64,000 nt of DNA from Murdochiella vaginalis (GCF_900119705.1 NZ_LT632322.1:1607492-1671491); one strand, 5' to 3'. Positions 45,666 through 54,611 are shown, counted from the stretch's first letter. The notes: generated by a model from the letters alone, not told the origin. A program made the numbers and translations.

Positions 45666-46082
45666 ATGCAGGAAAAATTATCGGAAAAAAAATCGAATAT
45701 ACAATTCCTGATCTTGGCCGCACTTATCATCGTCCTCGCGATATTTTCTCTTCTTCCTCGAAAGCCCCGCCTCTATACTGCTTATCCTCTATCCGATGGA
45801 ATACGCCTGGAAGGCAAGATTTGGTTGCCGACAAAGAACGGGGAAGGCGTTATACATTTTCCGGATAAAGTTGTCTATCGCGGAGCCTTCACAGCGGGCC
45901 ATCTCGATGGAAAAGCGCAGGTAGAACTGGATCCGACTTGCCTTTTCACCGGAGCTTTTAAAGAAGGCAGTCTCGTCTCCGGAGAGATGGAAGTCAAGGC
46001 GGAAGGAATCTATGTTTTGCAGGATGACGGAAGTTGGATAAAAAAAGTCGAAGACAAGCAGAATGAAAAGGATTTGAAATGA
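45666..46082 (+). CDS. Small membrane-anchored protein with MORN-like repeats
   Basis: 138 aa from ATG 45666. A short Lys-rich N-terminus, one membrane helix (residues about 13-31, LILAALIIVLAIFSLL), then a beta-strand region with MORN-like units (GEGVIHFPDKVVYRGAFTAG, LFTGAFKEGSLVSGEME). Likely faces outward. Its end overlaps the acyltransferase start (ATGA), which suggests the two act together in cell-envelope modification. A TTG at 45642 is a less likely start. Confidence 0.75.
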   Translation: MQEKLSEKKSNIQFLILAALIIVLAIFSLLPRKPRLYTAYPLSDGIRLEGKIWLPTKNGEGVIHFPDKVVYRGAFTAGHLDGKAQVELDPTCLFTGAFKEGSLVSGEMEVKAEGIYVLQDDGSWIKKVEDKQNEKDLK

Positions 46083-47968
46083 ACAAGCGGTTACCATGGT
46101 TTGACTCCTTACGTGTTTTCGCCTTCCTCCTTGTTGTGATCTATCACCTGGGAAAGACGAAGCTTCCTGCCGGTTTTTTGGGAGTGAATCTTTTTTTTGC
46201 TTTATCCGGTTTTTTGCTGACAGCGAAGGTATTAGATCGCATCCTCCTTTCGGATGCCGATTTTTCCTTTCCTTCCTACCTGAAGAGTCGCGGAAAACGG
46301 CTCCTCCCCGCTATGGTGATGATGCTCTTGATCAGCACGCTATTCCTTTTCGTGGGCTCGTCCGACTTGCGCGTCGATTATTTTCGCCAGCTTGCGGGCG
46401 TTTTCGGTTTTACAACCAATGCCTATGAAATCTTCTCCGGCGGCTCGTATGAAGCGCAATTCGTTCCGCATATTTATGTGCATACATGGACACTTGCCAT
46501 GGAAGTGCACTTTTACCTTCTCTGGGGCGGCATCCTCTATTTTCTGATTCACTACTCCGCCAAGCGCCATGCAAAAAGCCCGGAAGCTCGACAAGAGTGG
46601 GTTCGTTTATGTATTTTCTTTCTCTCGCTGGTCCTGCTTATTTTGCCGACCCTCCTTCTGGTTTTCGGCGCTTTTCAAGGGTGGCCGACCGCCTTCCTCT
46701 ATTTCTCTGATCTGACCCGCATGACGCCCTTTTTCGTGGGCTCACTGGTTGCGAGTATGACGGGTATGTCCTCACTGGCCTATTCGACAAAAAAGTGGGC
46801 AAAGGGATCTCCCCTCCAAACGCTCTTGGCCCTATTCGGCTCGTTGGCTCTCTATATTCTTCTATCTTTTAAGCTCGGCTATTCCGCTCCTGCAACCTAT
46901 CGTTGGGGCTTTCCGCTCGTGGATGCGCTATGTTTCCTGCTGTTATTTGCCACGCGCATGCTGGATTTGCAATGGCAGGGTGGAGAAGATCCACGTCCCA
47001 TCCGTTTTCTATCCCGCATTTCATACGGGTTCTATCTTTTCCACTGGCCCATTTATGTGGTGCTTTCTTCGACCGGCCTGCCGCGTCCATTCGTCCTGTT
47101 GCTGACCGTGAGCATGGCGTTTTTCCTGTCCTGGTTTAACCATGATGTTTGGGAACCCCTGATACTACAAAAAGACGAAAATGCTTTGCAGCTTCCTTTC
47201 AAAATTGCAGTCCATCGTCGCAAAAGCAGACAGGTGGCGCAATGGAGCGTTCTCCTTATCTTCGTTTTCATGCTAATTCAGCTGATTACCGCCCCGCCGA
47301 TTCTCTCTCTCGAGAGCCGACTCTGGTCGTCTTCTCTGCAGCAGGAAATAGATCAGGTGAAGGAAGCCGGCACAACGGTCCGAGACCAGATCGCACGGGA
47401 AAAGCAAGCGGAACAACAGAGAAAAGAGGCGGAAGCTCTTCAGGCAAAGGCCCGCTCGGAGGGCTTTTCCATGATTTGCGACTCCATCGCTCTCGGTGTG
47501 CGCGATTCCATTTTGCAGGCGTTCCCCTCCTCACAAGTCAACGGAAAAGTTTCCCGTTTCCTTCATGAAGCGCCGGATATCCTTCGCGCCATGATAAAGA
47601 GCGGTCATCTGAAAGAGATGGTGATCATTTCCCTCGGAAACAATGTCTATCCCAGCTTTGCAAAGACAACGGAGGAAATTATTTCTATCCTTCCGGCGGG
47701 CACACGCGTTATCTTTGTCAGCCCTTATGACAGCAGCGAGCCCGCCAATTCCGATTTGAACAAGTATGCAAATTATCTGCCCTCTGTGGAGAAAAAATAT
47801 CCTTTTGTGACCCTCGCCAACTGGCACAAAGTTTCCCAGGAGCACACCGACATCTACGACGGTACCGACGGCGCACACTTCTTTGCCCGTAAAGCGGGCA
47901 TTCCTCTTTACATTCAAACCTTGACGGAGGCAATTGCGCGCTCGTATCAGAGGCCGACAAAGAAGTAA
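46079..47968 (+). CDS. Acyltransferase-3 / SGNH envelope O-acetyltransferase (OatA-like)
   Basis: 629 aa. About ten membrane helices form the acyltransferase-3 domain (residues 1-390; WFDSLRVFAFLLVVIYHLG, HTWTLAMEVHFYLLW with the catalytic-site His/Glu). A charged linker (about 420-460) leads to an extracytoplasmic SGNH domain (about 462-620). The SGNH block I reads ICDSIALG: Ser469 is kept but the usual Gly is Cys467. Block III is SLGNN, and Asp597/His600 complete the triad. Likely O-acetylates peptidoglycan or another wall polymer. Coupled to the MORN-like gene. Confidence 0.9.
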   Translation: MNKRLPWFDSLRVFAFLLVVIYHLGKTKLPAGFLGVNLFFALSGFLLTAKVLDRILLSDADFSFPSYLKSRGKRLLPAMVMMLLISTLFLFVGSSDLRVDYFRQLAGVFGFTTNAYEIFSGGSYEAQFVPHIYVHTWTLAMEVHFYLLWGGILYFLIHYSAKRHAKSPEARQEWVRLCIFFLSLVLLILPTLLLVFGAFQGWPTAFLYFSDLTRMTPFFVGSLVASMTGMSSLAYSTKKWAKGSPLQTLLALFGSLALYILLSFKLGYSAPATYRWGFPLVDALCFLLLFATRMLDLQWQGGEDPRPIRFLSRISYGFYLFHWPIYVVLSSTGLPRPFVLLLTVSMAFFLSWFNHDVWEPLILQKDENALQLPFKIAVHRRKSRQVAQWSVLLIFVFMLIQLITAPPILSLESRLWSSSLQQEIDQVKEAGTTVRDQIAREKQAEQQRKEAEALQAKARSEGFSMICDSIALGVRDSILQAFPSSQVNGKVSRFLHEAPDILRAMIKSGHLKEMVIISLGNNVYPSFAKTTEEIISILPAGTRVIFVSPYDSSEPANSDLNKYANYLPSVEKKYPFVTLANWHKVSQEHTDIYDGTDGAHFFARKAGIPLYIQTLTEAIARSYQRPTKK

Positions 47969-48213
47969 GGAGAACTTTGTGACTATCGTCACATCTTCGT
48001 CGGCGAAAAGACTTTGGATGTTTTCCCGGTGTGCCATCATCCTCAGGTTTGTTTTCAAATCTCAGCAGAGAAATATTACTCGGCACAATGAGTTCATTCG
48101 CCTAAAAAATAGGGGACTGCATCAAACGATTTTCTTGTTTTAGCACAGTCACCTGTTTGTTTTGCGAAATTTCTATTACAAGAGTCTCTTATACATAGAT
48201 AAGCAAGCAAATA
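47969..48213. other. Intergenic stretch after the acyltransferase gene
   Basis: No firm gene. A 6-bp hairpin TGTGAC-TATC-GTCACA (47978-47993) follows the stop. A 54-codon ORF from GTG 47979 to 48143 has AAGGAGAAC upstream but no recognisable content. Base composition becomes AT-rich here. Confidence 0.4.
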
Positions 48214-49110
48214 TTATTTTATTGCATTGAAATCATCCAACGGTACAAAATAGTTTTTTGCAAAATCCAAAAATTTTTCTGCGGCTAACCCTGCATTCTT
48301 TTTCGAATCCCAATAAATGTATTGCTGACGTGGAATAAAAGGGTCCGTAATGGGAACGTAGCCAACCTCATTCGATAAATAATTTTTTCTACTTCTTCCC
48401 GTTAATACGGCAACACCACATTTCTCTTTTACAAGGCGCTCACGCATTGCATAATCCACTTCCATGATAATCTTCGGTTGAATACCAGCAGCTTCACATA
48501 ATATATCAAAATATTTTCTCGATGACATTCCAGAGGTTAATGCAATAAAACGTTCATTTTTCAGAGCTGCCATTGTTGTTGATTTTAATGATAATGCAGG
48601 ATGTCCCTTCCATGCCATAAGCATTGGATAGTCATCCGTATAAAGTGGGTAGCTGCTATAGGCAACCCTTGTTTCAAAATCCAAGGGACTGGCTAGCAAA
48701 AAATCCCCTGTGTTTCGTAAAACATTTTGCGATAACATGTCAAGGTAAATAAATTTTTGTGAAATTACAACGTCCGGTTTCTTTTCACGAAAGGAAATGA
48801 CAAGATCCGTCCATACGTTTGGGCTCGTGGTTAAAAGATTCACTTCCTGATTAACAGGAGGTTGTACATCTTTAACGGCAGCTTCAGCATCTCCTAAAAT
48901 CGAGCAAGCATAGCGATAAAAAATTCGTCCAGCTTCATTTAGAGTAATGTAATTGCCACCGCGAGTAAATAATTTAACACCAATCTCCTTCTCCAATCGA
49001 GAAATGGTCATGCTCAATGCCGAAGGTGTAATATACAGCTCTCTTGCTGTCTTGGATATATTTTCAGATTGAGCAACTTTTTGGAAATATTTTAGTTGTA
49101 ATAATTCCAT
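48214..49110 (-). CDS. LysR-family transcriptional regulator
   Basis: 298 aa from ATG 49110 (GGAGGTGA upstream). N-terminal winged helix (LLQLKYFQKVAQSENISKTA, TPSALSMTISRLEKEIG) and a LysR effector domain. It lies downstream of, and on the same strand as, the CoA-transferase/carrier/hydratase genes and probably controls them in response to an organic acid. A matching T-N11-A type dyad is at 52489-52509, upstream of the CoA-transferase gene. Confidence 0.94.
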   Translation of the reverse strand: MELLQLKYFQKVAQSENISKTARELYITPSALSMTISRLEKEIGVKLFTRGGNYITLNEAGRIFYRYACSILGDAEAAVKDVQPPVNQEVNLLTTSPNVWTDLVISFREKKPDVVISQKFIYLDMLSQNVLRNTGDFLLASPLDFETRVAYSSYPLYTDDYPMLMAWKGHPALSLKSTTMAALKNERFIALTSGMSSRKYFDILCEAAGIQPKIIMEVDYAMRERLVKEKCGVAVLTGRSRKNYLSNEVGYVPITDPFIPRQQYIYWDSKKNAGLAAEKFLDFAKNYFVPLDDFNAIK

Positions 49111-49139
49111 TGCCGTCACCTCCACAATCTGGATATGCC

Positions 49140-49174
49140 AAGTGCCTACTTACATCAATGATAAGTAGGCACTT
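49140..49174. terminator. Hairpin between the MaoC gene and lysR
   Basis: A perfect 13-bp stem (49140-49152 with 49162-49174) and a 9-base loop lie in the gap. No clear T run follows on the minus strand, so it may be a weak terminator. Confidence 0.6.
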
Positions 49175-49209
49175 TATAGCATTTTCTTACCCAATCACAA
49201 AATAAAGTA

Positions 49210-49671
49210 CTACTTGCCCATAGAAGGTAGGGTCACCATTCGTGTAAATTCTCCTTCCGCAACAGAGAGACCATTTTGATTCATGACGTTATATTGCATC
49301 GCGATGATTCCCCTTTTCCCATCTTTTGTTGGTCGCTTGGATAGAATTTTTAGTTTTAAATGTATTGTGTCTCCAATGAAAACAGGGGCTGTCGACTTCC
49401 AATTTTTTATTCCCAAAAACACGGAGGAATTAAATATATTGCTTCTCATATAGAGTCCGTTCGCGATCGATAAGATGAGCATGCCATGGGCAATACGTTT
49501 TTTAAATTGAGTTGTTTTTGCAAACACTTCACTGGTATGCAATTCGTTCAGGTCCCCTGTTAATCCGGCAAATTGGAACAGGTCTGATTCAGAAACAGTC
49601 CGACTTGGCGACAAAAATTCATCGCCGATATCGATGTCCAGATACGTCAAATTGGATGAATGATTTTTCAA
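49210..49671 (-). CDS. MaoC-family (R)-specific enoyl-CoA hydratase
   Basis: 153 aa hot-dog-fold hydratase. The catalytic dyad is Asp40/His45 in GDLNELHTSEVFAK, followed by KKRIAHGMLILSIANG. Hydrates a 2-enoyl-CoA, or a mesaconyl/itaconyl-type CoA thioester. Context (CoA-transferase plus citrate-type carrier) suggests a branched or dicarboxylic acid CoA ester as substrate. Shares an operon with the CitMHS carrier. Confidence 0.9.
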   Translation of the reverse strand: MKNHSSNLTYLDIDIGDEFLSPSRTVSESDLFQFAGLTGDLNELHTSEVFAKTTQFKKRIAHGMLILSIANGLYMRSNIFNSSVFLGIKNWKSTAPVFIGDTIHLKLKILSKRPTKDGKRGIIAMQYNVMNQNGLSVAEGEFTRMVTLPSMGK

Positions 49672-49699
49672 CTGTATCCTCCTCCTGTATCATATTCGT

Positions 49700-50995
49700 T
49701 TAAAAAGGAATGACCTGCATGATTACCGATGAACCTAAAACGACCAGCGAAACCGCCCATAGATACAAAAAGCTATGTTTCTGATGTTCCCCCAAATCAA
49801 CACCCGATAGTCCTGTAAGGAGAAATGTTGACGGGGTGAGAGGCGAAATGGGAAAACCTACGGTGATCTGGCCACAAATTGCTGCACGCCCCATAGCAAG
49901 GGCTGTAATACCAGCGGCTTCTCCAGTTGCAGCAAGTACAGGAAGAACGCCGTAATAGAAACTATCTGGATCAAAAGCCAAACTAAGTGGCATAGACGTA
50001 AAGCCAAGAGCGAATGCTAAATGCGATGCAAGTGACGCAGGTAGAATTGAAACAAGGCCTTCTGCCATCGCGGCAAGCATACCCGTGCCTTTCATGATGC
50101 CTGTGAAAACTCCGGCAGCAAACAAGGTAGAAGCCATCATCATAGCAGCTTCCGCGTGTGTGTCAACGAGTTTGCGCTGAAGTTCCCCGTCAGGATAATT
50201 GACCAACATCGCAATGAGCGTAGCAGCCATGAAGCACCCTGCCGGAGGAAGAATGCCCCAAACTAGAATGATGATTGTTGTAAGTATCAATAGTAAATTA
50301 AACCAAAACAAATTCGGTCGAAGAAGAATTTGCTCCTCTTCAGATAACATTTTGTCCTCGAGAACAATATGGCTTAGAGAATCGCTTAATCTCTTCTTTT
50401 CACCCCTTCCAATTAAAATGGTAAAAACAAAACAGGCAAGCAACCCACAGATTTGGGGAATAACCATTGGATTATACAATTCCGTCAAAGAGACTTCCAA
50501 GGCGGTAGCTGCACGGATTGTAGGGCCTCCCCAAGGAAGAATGTTCATTGTTCCTGCCCCCATCGCCACAATTGTTGCTAAATTACGTCGATCCATACCG
50601 ATCTTGTCATAAATCGGCAACAATGCCGGAACTGTAATGAGAAATGTAGTTGCTCCAGAGCCATCCAAATGGGTACACATCGTGATAATTAATGTCCCAA
50701 TCGCTATTTTTAACGGGTCTGTGCCAATGATTCTAAGCACCTTGTCTACGATCCGGCCAAAGCACCCATTGTCTCCCATAATGCCAAAAAACAAAACGGC
50801 GAAGATGAACATAACTCCTGTCGACGCGACACTTTTAAGACCATCGGTAACAAATTCTCCCATTTTAGCGCCTTGTCCAATAATGATACAAGCGATCATG
50901 GGGACGGCAATTAATGTAAGCATCGGTGACAGCTTTTTTGTCATAATCAAAACAAGAACAGCAATAATGGATAAAAAGCCAACAATTGCTAACAT
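49700..50995 (-). CDS. CitMHS-family organic-acid/metal or proton symporter
   Basis: 431 aa with about 12 hydrophobic helices. Landmarks are MLAIVGFLSIIAVLVLIMTKKLSPMLTL split over the first two helices, FAVLFFGIMGDNGCFGRIVDK, and GPTIRAATALEVSLTELYNP, characteristic of citrate-metal-H+ symporters. Probable importer of a di- or tricarboxylate. Neighbouring enzymes (CoA-transferase, hydratase) suggest the substrate is activated as a CoA ester after uptake. Confidence 0.9.
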   Translation of the reverse strand: MLAIVGFLSIIAVLVLIMTKKLSPMLTLIAVPMIACIIIGQGAKMGEFVTDGLKSVASTGVMFIFAVLFFGIMGDNGCFGRIVDKVLRIIGTDPLKIAIGTLIITMCTHLDGSGATTFLITVPALLPIYDKIGMDRRNLATIVAMGAGTMNILPWGGPTIRAATALEVSLTELYNPMVIPQICGLLACFVFTILIGRGEKKRLSDSLSHIVLEDKMLSEEEQILLRPNLFWFNLLLILTTIIILVWGILPPAGCFMAATLIAMLVNYPDGELQRKLVDTHAEAAMMMASTLFAAGVFTGIMKGTGMLAAMAEGLVSILPASLASHLAFALGFTSMPLSLAFDPDSFYYGVLPVLAATGEAAGITALAMGRAAICGQITVGFPISPLTPSTFLLTGLSGVDLGEHQKHSFLYLWAVSLVVLGSSVIMQVIPF

Positions 50996-51109
50996 CTTAA
51001 TTCCTCCTGCATCTAATATTACAATCCGTTCGTCTTTTCTATGTCATGAAGAAATCGATTGCACCCCCTCTCTATATCACAATCTCATTGAGCCACAATG
51101 GCCATGGCT

Positions 51110-52309
51110 TTAGATCACCCCTTCCTCAGATAAACGTTTGAGTTCACATTTGCTGAGTCCAAGAAATTCTTGATAAATGGAAGAGTTATCCTCGCCAAGC
51201 AGAGGAGAAGGTTTTATGATCTCCGGATTAGTATCAGTCATTTTAATCGCATCGCCATTAACAGGCATGTCGCCAATAACAGGATGGTGCATCGTAGGAA
51301 ACATTTCCCTTGCACCAGCAATATGTGCGTCTTTGACAATTTGAGATAAATCATAAACCGGTCCAGCGGGAACGCCAGCTTTGAGTGCCCTCGTTGTAAT
51401 ATCTTCAACACTGTAGTGTATTGACCACGCATTGATCAGTTTCTCTAATGCATTCATATTTTCAACACGCAATATGTTTGTCGAAAAACGAGAATCATCG
51501 AGCCATTCAGGCTTCATTACAACGTTCTTGCAAAATTTTTCAAACAGATTTTGATTTCCACAGGCGATGACAACAAGGCCATCAGAAGCTTGGAAAGTGT
51601 CATATGGAGCAAGAGCAGCATAGGCATTTCCATTTCTTTCATATAACTTTCCTGTATACCAATATCGCGTAAAAGCATTTTCCAAAGAGACAACAATCGA
51701 ATCCACCAAGGAAACATCAACTCTTTGTCCAACTCCCGTCAATTTTCGTGCATGTAGCGCCGCTAAAATACCAATCGTTAAATTCATACCAGCAAGCATG
51801 TCGCCCATAGCATTCCCTGCACGCGTCGGCTGTCCTCCCTTTTCACCCGTAAGACTCATTAAACCGCCCATAGCCTGAGCTAAGATGTCATAACCTGGAC
51901 GCTGTGAATAGGGCCCCCAGGCTCCAAATCCCGATACCGCTCCGTAAATGATCCTTGCGTTGATTTGTTTTAAAACGTCATAACCCAATCCCAATTTCTC
52001 CATGACGCCCGGCCGATAGTTTTCAAGCACGATATCGGCCTTTTTGACCATTTCTAAAAACATCGACTTCCCAATATCACTCTTTAAATTTAGAGTTACG
52101 CCATATTTGCTTCTGTTCAATAGTGCAAAATAAGCACTTTCCCCATTTACAATCGGACCATAAGAACGGCTATCGTCTCCTTTTTTAGGAATTTCGATCT
52201 TGATCACACGAGCGCCCATATCACCAAGGAGGGAACTACAGAAAGGGCCGGCAACTACTCTGGTCAAATCTAATACGGTAATGTCTTCTAACGCACGATG
52301 GCAACTCAT
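51110..52309 (-). CDS. CaiB/BaiF (family III) CoA-transferase
   Basis: 399 aa from ATG 52309 (GGGGGAATGAG upstream). ITVLDLTRVVAGPFCSSLLGD N-terminus, LNRSKYGVTLNLK, and the catalytic Asp170 in AGNAMGDMLAG that forms the aspartyl-CoA intermediate. Related enzymes act on formyl/oxalyl, carnitine, malate, citramalate and itaconate CoA esters. First gene of the module with the CitMHS carrier and MaoC hydratase. Confidence 0.92.
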   Translation of the reverse strand: MSCHRALEDITVLDLTRVVAGPFCSSLLGDMGARVIKIEIPKKGDDSRSYGPIVNGESAYFALLNRSKYGVTLNLKSDIGKSMFLEMVKKADIVLENYRPGVMEKLGLGYDVLKQINARIIYGAVSGFGAWGPYSQRPGYDILAQAMGGLMSLTGEKGGQPTRAGNAMGDMLAGMNLTIGILAALHARKLTGVGQRVDVSLVDSIVVSLENAFTRYWYTGKLYERNGNAYAALAPYDTFQASDGLVVIACGNQNLFEKFCKNVVMKPEWLDDSRFSTNILRVENMNALEKLINAWSIHYSVEDITTRALKAGVPAGPVYDLSQIVKDAHIAGAREMFPTMHHPVIGDMPVNGDAIKMTDTNPEIIKPSPLLGEDNSSIYQEFLGLSKCELKRLSEEGVI

Positions 52310-52488
52310 CTCATTCCCCCTATTCGACTTGAAATCGATTTCTTGAAAAAATAACGTTTTCACCCATTTCATCCTGCAGTGCAAGAGCAAATATCCCTAT
52401 AAACTTAGTAATTTTTCCAGCCAGAGATACTGATCAACCTTGATTCGTAATATAGAACGAAGTATAATTTTTGAAAATTCCAACTTTT

Positions 52489-52509
52489 CTTAAGCTGCTT
52501 TAGATTAAG
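52489..52509. promoter_or_regulatory. Candidate LysR operator
   Basis: CTTAA-N11-TTAAG, a dyad with the T-N11-A spacing of LysR boxes, 180 bases upstream of the CoA-transferase start. The rest of 52310-52645 holds no gene. Confidence 0.4.
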
Positions 52510-52523
52510 CTTAAGGCAAAAAA

Positions 52524-52559
52524 ATAAGGAATGAAAAATATTACATTTTCATTCCTTAT
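52524..52559 (-). terminator. Terminator after the PrpR-like regulator gene
   Basis: A 14-bp perfect stem (52524-52537 with 52546-52559), an 8-base loop and TTTTTTT on the minus strand. Confidence 0.9.
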
Positions 52560-52645
52560 GAAGATAATCGATAGAAATTTAAGACGAGCACTTAGAAAAG
52601 TGGTCGAATTTGCCTACTCTTCTTGATGATAATTGTATTCAATTT

Positions 52646-54406
52646 TTAGTGTCCTTTTCCTTTTAGAATACGCCATACCGTCGTACGACCAATTTGTAAT
52701 CTTTTCGCTGTTCTTGTCTGGTTCATTTCTTCTTCGCGCATAACTTGACAAACGATGTTATAAATAATTTCCGCTAAAGGCCGATCATAGGGAATTTTTC
52801 CTACTGTACCCGCTTCTCGCCATTGGTTTTCTTCAAAAAGAAGAAGGGACACCTCGTCCTCGGTGAGGTAATAATTGGTTGTTTTCGAAAAAAGCGTCCG
52901 AAGAACACGCTGTAATTGTTCTAAATTTCCGGGCCATGAATGATTGACCAGAAGATCAAGGGCTTTTGGTTCAAAGCCGGCAATTGGCTTATTGGTTTGG
53001 ATTTTATATTTTTTTAAGTAAATATCAATAATATCAACGAGTTCACTACGTCTCTCGGAAAGCGACGGCATACGGAAAAACTGTACCACGGGCGATTCTT
53101 CCAAGAGCGTTAGCTGAGAAGAAAGGGATTCGTCAACAGCATCCAAAGTAAACAACAGCCTATGGGGAATTTTGTCTCTCCGACGAAGAAAAGAGAATCG
53201 TTTGATTTTCTCCCCATCGCATTGTTGTATGTTTTGGATAATGATGGTGAAAGGCTCCGACGCCATCGGTAAAAAGGAGTCGAAAAAGTACGACCACATG
53301 CTTTCGTTCATGCTTTGCGCATCCATCCACGCGATGGGAAATCGCGATTTTTGATTTAAGGCAATATATAGTGCAGAGTCAATTTTGCCTGTGCCCCTTT
53401 CTCCGTAGATGACAAGGTCATCCTGAGGAGCAAAAAACGGTCGTAATTTTGATCGGATTTGACCAAGAGAGAGGGAAGTCTTCAAATTTCGTGCATCCTG
53501 TGTTGGATCATGGGAATTAAAGCGAAAGAGACGAATGCCATAGTCTTTTGAAATTTGATCAAAATCATTTGGTTTGATCGTGACAATATAGTATGTCGTT
53601 CCTGCTTTGATTTGCTTCTGAAGGTAAAAGAGCAGCCTCTGTCCATCGCTGAGTTGTGCGGTGCGAACCGTTGTCGAAGTAAGAAGATAGGACACAAAGA
53701 ACGTTTCAACCAATTCCATCAGTTCATCAACAACAACATGACCGGGTAGATTAGAGGAAATGACTTTTCCCATGTTGTTGATGGAAACATAATAAATATC
53801 GCGTTCTTTTAAAATGGTGTGCTGTATCGTTTCTGCCTGAAGTCCCGCTCTGCGCTGCGAATAAAAATAAACGGCTTCGTCAATGGAAAGTTGGATATTC
53901 TCAAGACTTGACAGCAATATCTTCGTTTCCAGCTGAAAAGAAGCTGCCACTTCTGAGCTGATGACATCACAGAGTAAGAGATCATATCCTTTTTCTTTTA
54001 TCGTCTTAATCACTTCCGGTATTTTATCGCTTTGTGTAACAGTGTAAATGTCTTCTCTTCCAAAGTTTTTTGTTTCCAAATAGGCTGCACACATCGTAAT
54101 CGTCGGATAGCCGACTAAGGCGACTTTTTTATCTGTCTTTATGGAATAAAGGGTTTTTCCTAAATCATTGCTGGTCATCGGAATGGAAAATACGGGAATC
54201 GAAAAATGCGCACGCAGTATCTCTGCTGTTCCTCCTCGCGAGATAATGGCTTCAATAGAGGTGTGTTTCAAGATGTCTTCCGTAATCGCAATACTTCCTT
54301 CCACATTCCCAACGGCGTATGAGGCTTCGACATATGGATACCGCTTGAGAATGGATTGAACATCTTTCTTCATGGATAGATAAGGAATGATAAAAAGAAT
54401 GTGCAT
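52646..54406 (-). CDS. PrpR-N-domain regulator with degenerate AAA+ core and Fis-type HTH
   Basis: 586 aa from ATG 54406. An N-terminal PrpR-like sensor (residues 1 to about 165; IEAIISRGGTAEILR, KVALVGYPTITMCA) is followed by a PAS-like stretch and an AAA+ domain with Walker A GERGTGK at 335-341. The GAFTGA sigma-54 loop is missing and the Walker B segment reads FTIIIQNI instead of the usual acidic pair. C-terminal Fis-type HTH: NQTRTAKRLQIGRTTVWRIL. Divergent from the acid-sugar operon, which it probably controls; likely works without sigma-54. Confidence 0.87.
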   Translation of the reverse strand: MHILFIIPYLSMKKDVQSILKRYPYVEASYAVGNVEGSIAITEDILKHTSIEAIISRGGTAEILRAHFSIPVFSIPMTSNDLGKTLYSIKTDKKVALVGYPTITMCAAYLETKNFGREDIYTVTQSDKIPEVIKTIKEKGYDLLLCDVISSEVAASFQLETKILLSSLENIQLSIDEAVYFYSQRRAGLQAETIQHTILKERDIYYVSINNMGKVISSNLPGHVVVDELMELVETFFVSYLLTSTTVRTAQLSDGQRLLFYLQKQIKAGTTYYIVTIKPNDFDQISKDYGIRLFRFNSHDPTQDARNLKTSLSLGQIRSKLRPFFAPQDDLVIYGERGTGKIDSALYIALNQKSRFPIAWMDAQSMNESMWSYFFDSFLPMASEPFTIIIQNIQQCDGEKIKRFSFLRRRDKIPHRLLFTLDAVDESLSSQLTLLEESPVVQFFRMPSLSERRSELVDIIDIYLKKYKIQTNKPIAGFEPKALDLLVNHSWPGNLEQLQRVLRTLFSKTTNYYLTEDEVSLLLFEENQWREAGTVGKIPYDRPLAEIIYNIVCQVMREEEMNQTRTAKRLQIGRTTVWRILKGKGH

Positions 54407-54427
54407 TGTTCCCGCCTTTCCTATATT

Positions 54428-54448
54428 AAAGCTCATCGCCTGAGCTTT
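54428..54448. promoter_or_regulatory. Inverted repeat in the leader of the PrpR-like gene
   Basis: AAAGCTCA-N5-TGAGCTTT, a perfect dyad 22 bases upstream of the regulator start, next to a TATAAT -10 candidate (minus strand, 54453-54458). Could be an autoregulatory operator or RNA hairpin. Confidence 0.45.
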
Positions 54449-54465
54449 ATTGATTATATTCCACA

Positions 54466-54504
54466 TTGAAACAGAATAAGGAGATGAACGTTTCAATATG
54501 AAAC
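54466..54504. promoter_or_regulatory. TGAAAC/GTTTCA operator cluster in the divergent region
   Basis: Three half-sites: TTGAAAC (54466-54472), GTTTCA (54490-54495) and TGAAAC (54499-54504). The last two form GTTTCA-ATA-TGAAAC within a longer imperfect palindrome bounded by GGAGA and TCTCC. Probable binding site of the PrpR-like regulator. Confidence 0.5.
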
Positions 54505-54611
54505 ATCGTCTCCTATCATGAGCCTCCTCTTTTTTTTATGCTTTTCATGAAGTAAGGAAAATCAATGGCCTCGATCGTGAACGATAAGTGAAAAATGCAA
54601 AGGAGGATCGT

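Noticed and set aside
47979..48143. 54-codon ORF with GTG start and AAGGAG
   Set aside because: No domain or composition typical of a protein, and it begins in a hairpin after the acyltransferase gene. Kept only as a note.
54505..54611. Sigma-54 promoter for the acid-sugar operon
   Set aside because: TGGCCT at about 54563 lacks the GC at the proper -12 distance, and the regulator has no GAFTGA loop.
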